This document shows, piece after piece, positions 42,611 to 52,745 of a stretch of 64,000 nt of DNA; positions within the stretch are counted from its first letter, which is position 1; the number at the start of each line of letters is the position of its first letter. Under the pieces are notes generated by a model, which ran no database searches, was not told where the DNA came from, and was given only the letters and a program-made list of their open reading frames with translations. The translations under genes and the position numbers were made by a program. This DNA is from Toxonevra muliebris (taxonomy: Eukaryota > Arthropoda > Insecta > Diptera > Pallopteridae), in contig OY829327.1 in assembly GCA_963691655.1 (NCBI GenBank), positions 61,454,079 through 61,518,078 of the forward strand, written 5' to 3'.

Positions 42611-42739
42611 GCCCTATTCACTACTTGGTACAAATGGTCTTGCAAATGCAAATTTCTAACGCATATATTTGTTGTGATAGCAGAAATATTTTGCTTTTTT
42701 AATGATGGAAGACCATTTGCATCAAATCGTGAATAGGGC
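42611..42739. mobile_element. 129-bp MITE with TA duplication
   Basis: Ends GCCCTATTCACTACTTGG and, reversed, GCCCTATTCACGATTTG, followed in both arms by CAAATGGTCTT. TA flanks both sides (42609-42610, 42740-42741), as for Tc1/mariner-mobilised MITEs. Confidence 0.75.
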
Positions 42740-42741
42740 TA

Positions 42742-43269
42742 TTATGGGCAATTTATCGTAGTTGAAGCATTTTGCCAGCATAAATGAATAATTCTGAAAT
42801 TATTGAAAACATTAATAGTGATATTTTTCGATATTTATATTTATTTATAAAAAGAAACAGTGGCAGTAAAATTTGGAGCATTTGTGTGCAAATTGAAAAA
42901 GACGATGGAAATGTTATTGACACTGTTCACCAGTGTGGCCAACTTTTGTTTTTCAAAATCCGCTAAAATAAAGAATGAAACGCGTATTTTCTTTAAAAAA
43001 GCGTTAAATTTTTTTCCTTATAAAAGTGCGAGAAAACTCAATACATTTAAACTTTTCCACTAATACAGGCACACATCTGATACTTCTAGTCAATGAAAAT
43101 TTCTTAGATTTTTCAAAGATATTTTAAATTGAAAAAACGTGCAGAGCGCTAAATCACTTTTTTCGGCGTTTTAATTTTCCAAAAGCACTAAAATCAGCGG
43201 GAAAAGCGATAGTTGGCCACAGTGCTGTGCACTATGGTTCAGAAGACCACTTTCAGCGGCAGTGGGACG
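42742..43269. other. AT-rich spacer
   Basis: No recognised gene. Short open frames between 42784 and 43063 show no known family features. Confidence 0.35.
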
Positions 43270-43335
43270 AAAAAAGTCTAGGGTCTCAACCTCGAACTGA
43301 TTTGTTTCACTGATGAACCTTAGAAGCTTAGGAAG
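43270..43335 (-). pseudogene. Non-LTR ORF2 C-terminal scrap
   Basis: The minus strand reads LPLPKLLRFISETNQFEVE, matching LPLPKLLRFIGETKKFEIE of the non-LTR relic at 62760-62830. Only the extreme C-terminus is present. Confidence 0.65.
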
Positions 43336-43537
43336 AGGGAGGTTTGGTTAGAGTGGCTGTCGAGAGACACACTTAGGCCTGAACGACCCATTGTGATGTC
43401 ACATAGTTGGACCTACAGTTTAACGCCGATTCCGAACGGCGGCAATTTTTTATCGGCTTGGTGGTTTTGCCATTACCAACCAATTCACTTCATATCGATA
43501 GTGAATATAAGAAATTTATGAGAATTGACCACCAGAT

Positions 43538-43612
43538 CAAGACGGGAATTGAACCCGCAACCTTCTGAGTGAAAGTCTTGTGCATTATCCACTAAACAAG
43601 GGACAAAATTGA
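43538..43612 (-). other. tRNA-derived SINE head or tRNA pseudogene (Glu-like)
   Basis: The minus strand reads CCTTGTTTAGTGGATAATGC (A-box region), CTTTCAC in anticodon-loop position (TTC, Glu) and GGGTTCAATTCCCG (T arm and B box). The T arm pairs well, but the anticodon stem and acceptor stem do not. So it is not a working tRNA; a SINE head or an old pseudogene is likelier. Confidence 0.6.
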
Positions 43613-45077
43613 GATTAAGTGAAAAAAAATATATATGAAATATATATATATATATATGTATATATTTTTATCGCATGAGATATTTAATATGCACATATAT
43701 TCTCATATTATTCTAAAGAAAATATGTATAATGAAAAAAACAAAAAAAAACATGAAGTCACATTAATTCCATGAACCCATGTCCAACGCTGAAAGATCTT
43801 TCTCGTTCGCTTGATGTGTGGAGTTAAATTATTAAAATAAAACTAAAAAAAATGTATAGGAAAAAAAATATATGTATTTTAAACTATTTTTATATGTATG
43901 CATGTTCTATTATTTTAGGTTACAAATTATTTTAAAATTATCAATTACTATTATTTTTAAGATTTTTAACTTTAATTTCTTTTAGATAAATTTATATATG
44001 CATGACCATTTTAAAATTTTAAGTGGTTTTAACCATCAATGAAACTTATATTTTTAGATAAAAATTATGAAAAAAATATATTAAACACTTTATAGAGTTC
44101 TAGCACTTTTTATGTACCATATGCATGCTTCTTTTAGGTTTTAAATCATATTTTTAACTATTCTAGAAAAATTTTATTTTTAGGCAAAAATCATCAATAG
44201 TATTATTATTAACCACGGTAATAAATTTTTTTTAGCATTTTTAAATAAAAAAATTATATTTTTATTTAACTATAATCATATGAAATGATGATGGTGGACA
44301 AAAAACCAAAATGGTGTCCTCTTGGGCGATGTAAATCCATGTGGAATCCTATTGGTGCTGATCCGCATGGCTATCATTGGTGAACTCCATGACTATAGCA
44401 TCTACTAGGTGACACTAGCATAGATAGGTGACACTAGCACGCCTAAAGAAGGATTAATAACCCAAAATTAGTTTGGTTTAAATAAAAAAAATATAAAAAA
44501 AACACTATACTTTTCTGGGGATTTTCTCAAAAATTTTGCACTTGAGTGCTCAGAACTCCAAAAACTGTACCGATTTATCGCGATCACAATAAAAAAAAAA
44601 TGTTGTAACTTTAAACAAAAAAAAAAACTATTGTATGATAACTAATTACTTGTTTGCACTTGTATAGTAGAAAGACGAGAAAAATAACTACTGGTCTCGA
44701 TCAGTTCTGGAACACTACTGAAATAACTTCAGGTTTCAGAAGTCATTGAGATTATCGATCTACATTTTACTTTGTATAATGAAACGGTAAAATCGTATGA
44801 TCAAAACTATTTATGATACACTAACAAAAATAATGTTGCGATGGAATTATGTGGCAATGTTGCTAATAATTAACTCTCCACTAACAGATTAATTTAGTCT
44901 CCGCCAACATCTAACTTTAACCCAGGAGTAAATTAAGTTGCCTTTTGCTAACTATACTAATTTTTAAGTATTTATACTAACTTCTAAAAATAAAAAAATG
45001 AACCATTACAAATAACTGCTTTATCTAAAAGGATACTAATGTAACGATTTTGCTTTAATAGATCACCTTTTATTAAA
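43613..45077. other. AT-rich sequence with microsatellite
   Basis: A (TA)n tract lies at about 43628-43670. A short duplicated unit AGGTGACACTAGCA occurs at about 44406 and 44425. No gene recognised. Confidence 0.4.
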
Positions 45078-45293
45078 AACCGTTCTCTGGGCGACGAGGT
45101 ACTCGGGTACATTTTTACTTCTTGCATGCTAGAAAGCTGAAACTTTATGAGAACTCATAACTTTTTATTAACTTCATATTGTTATAGTTTGTATTCCATT
45201 TGATTTTTTCCAGTGGGTGTGGTAGGTAAAAACCCTTTTTACACCTTAACTTGGGTGAAAAATGTGTTTTTTTTTGTCACTCAGAGAACGGTT
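45078..45293. mobile_element. 216-bp MITE
   Basis: Ends AACCGTTCTCTGGGCGAC and, reversed, AACCGTTCTCTGAGTGAC, 16 of 18 matching. Non-coding. Superfamily unknown. Confidence 0.55.
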
Positions 45294-45959
45294 AAGTTGT
45301 CTACTGAAACAATTCAAAGGATTCTCCATTTTAAAGAAACAAAAATCTTACTATGTTCCTCATTGGAGCATGGTGCCATGCCGTCATTCGGCTCCATTTT
45401 TATATCTAATAGGAAAATATTCGAATTTACACAAGGATTTTATTAAGTGTACGACGAATATAAATCTTAGCAGGAATTTTTATATTTGTCAAACTTGAAA
45501 TATAAGCATTTGATTTTCCTGGAAAAATGTATGTGGGGTTTTTCACTCCACTCAAGTATCTCATCAGTCTTTACTTTGATTTATGCTATTTAAAAATCAG
45601 GACATGAAATGAAAATTTGGAAAAATTTAGGATCCACTTTTTCTAAATTACAGCAAATTGATTGGTATCGTAAGTTAAATTTATTCAATACCCCATATAA
45701 GAACCACCTTAGTGTACATATTGAAATTTAACAAACAAATGTATGACCATAAAAACTCATGCACTTACTATATTTGTATATAGGAAGTAGTGTTTCTAAT
45801 TTAATTGAATCTACAATACATGAAAATTAGCTAGTTTTATGAACTTTTCAAGTTATTACTTATATATTCAGAATATTTTTTTAACTTTGAAATATTATTT
45901 TTTTTTGTTGTTCAAAACATAATAACGAGTTTTTAAGTATGGGGATTCGGTATAGAATT
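45294..45959. other. Unassigned AT-rich sequence
   Basis: No coding or repeat homology seen. Confidence 0.35.
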
Positions 45960-46194
45960 ATTTGATGTTAGCCGGGGAATACGAGGACTCAAGCTCGGAC
46001 CATCTTTCTCTATGGATAGAATCTACGAAATCGTTGATCCAACCAAATCGTTGATCTCCCCAGAACCCCCCATGTCGCCATCTGTCCAGTGGAAAAAGAG
46101 TACATGGTCTCATAGTCCAAGTACCAACCTGGTCCAGTACCGTTTGAGGTTTTGGATCTGTCGGCATAGAATACATGACGGAGACCCCGGAGTA

Positions 46195-47438
46195 GGGTAT
46201 AGTGGGGTACCTTTGACACTGGGGCACATTTGACTTTGCCATTTTCAGTATGACCACGCCCTAATAGCCAAAAATGAAATGCAGAAAAAAGCTTAATTTG
46301 ATTTAAAGAAACGTTATGAACTTTGAAGATTCTACTTTAACTATTTTTGGATTAAAACATCTTTTTGTAAATTTGCTAACGCTAATGTAATTTTTGACAA
46401 CTAATATGTAAGCGTTTTGTAAATTAATCGTAACTGTTTTTTAAAAAAGAATAACAAAATTTGTTAGCACTGCTCTTTAATGTTAACAAAATAAAAATGA
46501 GTTTTTTGAAAATAAAACAATATAAATTGAAAAAAAAGAAACAAATCATTAAGAGCTTTTGGGGTGCATTTGACTTTTCCCAAAGGGGCACATTTGACAT
46601 ATATCAATTTTTCCCTGTATTGCAGATTTACGTATTTACAATACAATTGTTATATTTTCTGTTTATAAATTTTTTAAGATATGGTACGTAGCTAAAAGGA
46701 TAAATCGGTGCGAAAGTGAAGAGAGCTTTTTCAGATATTAGAAATAAGAATGAAACGGTTACATCAGCCTCCGAAAAATATGGGGTAAATAGGACAACAT
46801 TTCCAATTCCATCCACGTTTTTCCTGAAGTATGACATTGTCAATCGACGTCCTTGCGCGAAATTTCAGTACTGTACCCTAAATGGTTCTAGATATATACC
46901 AAAAAAAAAGTTTGTATGGGAAGTGCCACACCCACTTGTAATTTTGAACTCAGACAGTGCCTATTTTATGACCAGACACATAATGCATTATTATAAAATT
47001 GAAAATGAAAATTTTGATAAATAAAGTATAATAATAATAATAGTCAGAAAAATAAAATAATAGTAATAAAATAATAGTGTATCATTGTACAAATTTGTGT
47101 CAATCTCTGCTGAGATTTCAGTGTTATTTCGAGATATACACATATATTTTAATTTTTATACATATATATAGACGTATGACAAAGTTATTGACCTTTGTCA
47201 AATGTGCCCCTTGTAAAGTCAAATGTGCCCCGTGTCTGGGGCACTTTTGACAAAATGGATTTTTTGGAAAAAGTACAAAAAAAAATAGTGATGCAGTTTT
47301 TATAAAAATATAGTTTTTTCGAGGTTTAATCTAGAAAAATCAATGTCTTAAAAACAGTTACATCTTTTAAAATCTATCAATAATTTTCGGAATTACAGGC
47401 CTTTGAAAATTAAGTGTTAAAGGTACCCCACTTTACCC
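46195..47438 (+). mobile_element. Pogo/Tc1-mariner-like DNA transposon, 1244 bp
   Basis: Ends GGGTATAGTGGGGTACCTTT and, reversed, GGGTAAAGTGGGGTACCTTT, flanked by TA on both sides (46193-46194, 47439-47440). The interior holds a short plus-strand frame with a psq-type HTH, and six copies of a GGGGCACATTTGAC motif. No complete DDE domain is present, so it is a deletion derivative. Confidence 0.8.
46716..47024 (+). pseudogene. Pogo-like transposase remnant, psq-type helix-turn-helix
   Basis: The frame KRAFSDIRNKNETVTSASEK followed by YGVNRTTF fits the pipsqueak/pogo-type N-terminal HTH (AVxxxxxGxxSxxxAAxxYGVxxxTL). After that the translation joins VPHPLVILNSDSAYFMTRHI and ends near 47024, with no clear DDE triad. 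It is a deleted transposase relic inside its own terminal repeats. Being only about 100 codons long, it cannot catalyse transposition. Confidence 0.6.
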
Positions 47439-47518
47439 TACGACCTCTGGAAATAACCATTTACCACGTTCCGGGAACATGGCATCATATCTTCTACCGA
47501 AGCGGATACAAGACACAT

Positions 47519-47930
47519 TGTTCAAATCATCGTGATTTGAGAGAGAGAGGGCTGAAAAACTAGAGAGTTTAAATAATAACGCACGAAGTTAAAATTTTAC
47601 AGTGTTTCACGGAGCGTGAGAGTTTATTTGCAAACTGTGATTGATTGTGAGTAAGAGGTACTCAAAGACTAATCTAGATTTTCTCAAGCAATGGGATTTT
47701 ATACCGTCTGGCAACTGGTATAATCCCATGGATTGAGAGAATCTATTACAATATTTTTGTATATAAAGAGAATATATACATAGATACTACATTGTAATAG
47801 ATAAATACCAGAGGGGTATTTCAAAGGAATTTAACAATTCAAATTAATACCAGAGTGGTATTTTAGGAAAATTCAACAATTCAATAATTCATTTTTAATA
47901 ATATTTAGGGTGGTCGTGAGCCGACGGAAT
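47519..47930. other. Possible solo LTR with long hairpin
   Basis: The region starts TGTTCAAATCATCGTGATTT and has GTATATAAAGAG (TATA-like) near 47758. It contains repeated ATACCAGAGNGGTATTT units and an imperfect hairpin of about 32 bp per arm (47671-47705 with 47717-47748; loop GTCTGGCAACT). A TG...CA end could lie near 47893. No target duplication was established, so the LTR reading is only a guess. Confidence 0.3.
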
Positions 47931-47989
47931 GGATAATGGTGGGATGATTAGTGCAGGGAGCACTAATCGAATTCAATTAGGGGCTCCTC

Positions 47990-50600
47990 CACAGGTCCTC
48001 AACACACATAATTGTCCACGGGCATCAAGAACAGTGGGTATTGTACTGATAACTGGTGGTGTATTTGACTGTGCCCTATATCCGCCTCGACATGCCAGGC
48101 TTCATTTAACCGGAGTCTGTAGGCCGCTCTCATCGCTTCTTTACGGATTCGAAGATCCACAGGAAGTAAGGCAAGCAAGGCATTGAAGCCATCTCCAGAT
48201 GTAGTAAACATTGCACCAGTGATACCCAGGCACACACTTCTCTGAAGCCTGGTCAGAGAAGACACTGAGGACTTAACCAAAGTTTGAACAGGCGATCCTT
48301 CTTGCGTTTCCTAGTAATGAGTACTAAGGTGCTTTTACTAGGATTTACTGAAAGACCCTGCAGATCGCACCAAATCTCGATCTTGTCCAAGACTTCTTGT
48401 ATTTTGATGCACACCGTCTGTAAGGACCGTCCCGAGATTAGTACGCACACATCGTCAGCATACGCTAGGATGTGAACTCGAAAATTCTGCAAATCATTAA
48501 GAAGAGAGTCCACCACGAAGCACTATAGAAGAGGAGAGAGTACGCCCCTTTGGGGTCATCCTTTCTCAACCTTGACCGTGATAAGCAGCCGTTTGGATAG
48601 CATGGCATGAATCCATCGAATGCCGATTTTTTCAACACCATATTGTCTGGCCGAAGAGCAGATCGAGTTGAAGGTAGAATTGTCAAAAGCCCCTTGGATA
48701 TCGACAAACACTCGCAGGGTGTAGTTCCCTGCTTCCAGCTCTTATCCAACTGTATTAACACAGTCGCGAAGAGCTGATTCACAGAATTTTCCACTCTGAT
48801 AAGCATATTGTCGAAAATTGGGAGGGTTTTGACTAATAACCTTCAGCCTGATGTGCTTATCGACCATGAGTTCCAGATTTTTAAGCAAAAATTATGTCAA
48901 TCTTATCGGTCGGAAACTTTTCGGTAGAGCGTAGCTATCCCTTCCCGGTTTAGGAATAAATACAACTTTAACCAAGCGCCAAAAACGTGGAATATATTCG
49001 TGGGCGAGACAAGCCATGAAGATCCTTTCCAGAACCTTCATAAGATTTGCCCCTCCCCGCTTTAGCGTGATTAGGTAAATGCCGTCGGGTCTAGGAGACT
49101 TAAAGTCATCGAATGACGAAAAGGCAAACCTTAATGTCCCTTCGGTGACTATCGAACCTTCTTGTACTGGAGCCAACCTGACCAGGAATATTGACGGCGC
49201 TCTGAGGAGCAGCTACCTTGCAACCCGGGAAGTGCGTTGCAAGGAGTACGTCATTAACTTCTGACCTAGAGTTGGTGTAGGAGCCATCGGGCTTCAGAAG
49301 TGAGTCCAACTTAGCCGTCCGATCCCTTTGAAAAACTTTGCTTAGCCTTGCCGAACCCTTCTGATCTACCATTTCACTGCAAAAATTTCTATAAGAGTCC
49401 AGTTTTAAATATTTCACCTTCTTCTTATAGTCGTTTTGCAGCTGACGGTAGGCAGTCCAGTCCGCTTCCAACCGAGATTTAAGGGCTCGATTCAGAAGCT
49501 TCCTGGAGTTTTTCCGGAGTTTTGAGAGCTCAGCGTTCCACCAAGGGACCGCCTTACCTTATCTACTCCTACGTTCTGGGCACACCATCTCATAGCAATC
49601 AACCAAGACTCGCCCTAATGTATTAGAGGCTTCCTCGATTGACTCTATTGTCCGGAGTTTAGGAACGACCCGAATTCTTTCTTCGACCATCTCACCAAAT
49701 CGTGTCCAACCCGCTTTTCGAGGATTTCCGCCGGCAGGAACCAATTCTAGCTTAGCTGAAAGCCGAAACTCTATGTAACGGTGGTCCGAAAGGGGGTCAT
49801 CTCTAACAACTCGCCATCCGGTGATTTGATCAGCCACTATACTGTTTGATAGTGTTAGATCAATCACCTCCTGTCTCCTACTAGTAACAAAAGTAGGGCT
49901 GGTGCCAGCATTTTGAATTACCAGTCGGGATGACAGAATGAAATCCAACAGCTCATTCCCCCTGAAGTTACACTTGGTGCTCCCCCAGATAGTGTTCTGA
50001 GCATTGGCGTCACAGCCTACTATTAGTCCTAAGCCGTTTGACTCCGCGTATCGTACGACTTCCATCAACTCCCTCGTAGGAGGGAGCATAATAGAATCGT
50101 AGGGAAGGTATGCCGAAATAACAATAGTCTCCACCACACCTCGCCCAAAACGGTACTTTATTTTAACTGCAACGAGGTCTTAACAGCAAAATTGTCTTAA
50201 CGTGGTGCAGTCAACCGCTTTCAGCACAATCATGCAAGAACGCGGACGAACCAGTCCTTCACAACAAAGGACGGAACACCACTTAACTCCTCCCAATCCG
50301 CATACGCGTTTGTTAAGCACCCATGGTTCTTGGATTAGAATTATGTGAGGATTTGTATGCGGTTTCGCATAGCTACTGCATAAGACGACAGTAGCGGATT
50401 TGCTATGCTGCAAGTTAATTAGTGAGAAAGTAATGCTGAACGACATAGAGTTGGTCATCATCACCTATTTCACCTTGCCTTCATCTGAGTCCAGTAGCGT
50501 AACGAGTACGCGTCCCAAATTCAGATAAAGGCGCCGTACCTAGATCGTATGACCTTCAACGACTCTGGATCGACACCAATAACCAAACGGGAAGCGTTTC
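47990..50600 (-). pseudogene. LOA-type non-LTR retrotransposon A
   Basis: From right to left: the end of ORF1 (about 50470-50600), then ORF2. The endonuclease shows ILIQEPWVLNKRVCGLGGV (about 50320), GCDANAQNTIWGSTK (about 50000), TFVTSRRQEVIDLTLSN and LSDHRYIEFRLS. The linker and RT follow with KVVFIPKPGRDSYALPKSFR (about 48950), ILAYADDVCVLISG (about 48450) and GLSVNPSKSTLVLI. The thumb region lies at about 48000-48270. At least six frameshifts or stops are present, and RT motif A is degraded (SISKGLLTILPS). It is inactive. Element B is inserted in its ORF1 end. Confidence 0.9.
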
Positions 50601-50606
50601 CAAGTC

Positions 50607-52745
50607 TTTTTTTTTTTTTTTTTTTGGAACAGACAATAGCACACAGACAAGTTTTACGTCCATTGTACTGTATCCTGTGTTCCTTTTGCTATTTTTTAAA
50701 TCTACCAGATTTATTAATAAATCTTAGCAGATCCTGCGGTTTTAGAGAGCTTACTCTGATCTGGCAGAAAGCGGGGCAGACACTAAGAAAGTGGTCCGCC
50801 GTCTCTTCACATTCATCCTCTAAATCACAGGAAGCACAGAAGGCACTAGCTCCCAGGCCAATCATATGCAACTATTTGGCCCAAGAGAAATGACCTGTAT
50901 ATAATCCCACCAGCTGCCTGCAGCTCTTTCTGTTAAGAGAAAACAGAAAGTTAGTTAGACGCTTCGAGATAACAGTTAACATGGTCTTTGTCTGTCTAAA
51001 GCCCCTCAGGTCCTCCCATTTACGATTGTGGGTCAAGTCGACCCACTCATTAATGGTGGTCTTGATGGCTGTAGATTACAAAGAGAGTACAGGTTCTGGG
51101 CCCAGGAAACCAGTTTCCGAACCCTTTCTGGCCAGATTCATTCCGATTCATTCCCTGAAATTCCTGAGTGTCCAGGAACCCATATCAAAAGCAGGCTATT
51201 GTGTTTTAAAACACAATGAAGCCTGGATTTACAATTTAGACGTGGTTAGAGGACTAAGCAAGGATTGAAGCGCAGCCTGACAGTCACTAAATACACAGAT
51301 ACTCCTTTCTCTCCAACCATTATCAATAACATGGTCCATTGCCTTGATGATTGCAAAAATTTCTGCTTGAAAAACAGAAGCATACAACCCAAGGGAGAAG
51401 TGAAGGTTCACTCCATCATTTTTAATAAAGACCCAAGAACCCGAACCGAATTCTGTTCTGGAGCCGTCAGTGAAAATACGCTTACAATCAACTCCCGGTC
51501 CAGGTCCCGGTAAAAACCAAGTTTGGGACTCTAGAACTTGCATTGTATAGCGCTGTTTTAAAACTGGAATTGTTGGCATTGTATTGGATGGCCATATCAG
51601 TACCTTCAACAATGTCACCAATATCCCAGCAAGTGTCACCAATACCCATTGCGTTTAAGCCTACAGATGGCTTTGACAGCCTCTCCTTTAGCAAAAATAT
51701 CAAGGGGTGGTAAGTTGAGCAATGCATCTTTGGATGGGCCAGGTGTTGTAAGAAAAGCTCCCGTACAGCAAATTGCCACAGTCCTTTGGAGTCTGGCAAG
51801 AGCTTTCCTAACGCTGTCAACATTAAGTCTGAACACAGTCCACCAGACTATGGATGCATAGGTGATGATGGGTCGAATCATAGCCTTATAAAGCCATAAG
51901 ACTTTATAAGGTGATAAGCCCCATGTTTTGCCAAAAATAGCCTTACATTGACAAAAAGCTGCCAATGCCTTGGATACCTTTAGCTCAACATGAGAACGTC
52001 AAAGAAGTTTGGTATCTAGAATGGCTCCTAGATATTTCACTTTTTGGGATAGCTGAATAGTGATTCCTCTGAGTACTGGTAAAACGAGACCATCAAGTTT
52101 CCTTCTCCTGGTGAAAAGAATAACACCAGTTTTACGAGGGTTAACCGATAGGCCGTTTGAGCAACACCAAGACTCAATCATATTAAGAGCAGTTTGGGCC
52201 TTCCTACAAACATATCCGACCGATTGGCCCGTGATTAAGCAGGCAACGTCATCGGCATAGGCCTGTGTGTAGATACTCGACTCATTCAGGGAAACAAGCA
52301 GAGAGTCAACCAGCAGACACCACAGCAGTGGAGGGATGACGCCCCCTTGGGGACATCCTCTATTCACGCCGCAAGTCACAGATTGACCACAATCAGCTTG
52401 AACCATCATAAGTCTGTTACCAATAGTGTACTCTTTCCTATTGAGGGCCCGCTCAATCCGACCTACCAGATTTTGCAGGGTCGTCTCACAAGACTTTCCA
52501 CATTGGTAAGCATGCTGCAATGAAGAGAGAGGATGTAACAATAACGACTCACTACGGATGCGGTGTTCAACACAGCGCTCAAGACATTTTAGTAAGAATG
52601 ACATCATACTAATTGGTCTAAAGCTTTTGGGATTGGTATAGTTGTCCTTTCCAATTTTTGGAATGAATACAACTTTTACCAACCTCCATTGTTGAGGTAT
52701 GTGACCGAGAGCCAAACTGGAGATGAAGATCTTCTTCAAAACCGG
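50607..52745 (-). pseudogene. LOA-type non-LTR retrotransposon B, with poly(A) tail
   Basis: A run of 19 T at 50607-50625 is the poly(A) tail on the minus strand. Moving right are a C-terminal zinc-finger-like motif (CASCDLEDECEETADHFLSV), an RNase H with all usual blocks (IFTDGSRTEFGSGSW, FQAEIFAIIKA, VFSDCQAALQSL), the thumb (YKAMIRPIITYASIVWW) and an RT frame of about 290 codons. The RT has SFRPISMMSFLLKCLER, GCPQGGVIPPLLW and AYADDVACL, but FLDIEGAFNN (motif A) is missing: ALNRKEYTIG joins directly to NRLMMVQ. The 5' end is truncated in ORF2 at about 52745, where the opposite-strand element C begins. Confidence 0.92.

Larger units (their letters stand above)
45960..47530 (-). pseudogene. 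Non-LTR RNase H fragment split by a pogo-like insertion
   Basis: The minus strand of 45960-46192 reads LRHVFYADRSKTSNGTGPGW, matching the first catalytic block of a retrotransposon RNase H (usually YTDGSKT.xGTGxG). The frame continues across the insertion when the pogo-like element and one TA copy are left out (FPEVVLRGLRHVFY). The right part extends to about 47530. Glu/Asp blocks after it are lost. Confidence 0.55.

Noticed and set aside
43538..43612. A functional tRNA-Glu gene on the minus strand
   Set aside because: The T arm and anticodon-loop sequence look right, but the acceptor and anticodon stems do not pair.
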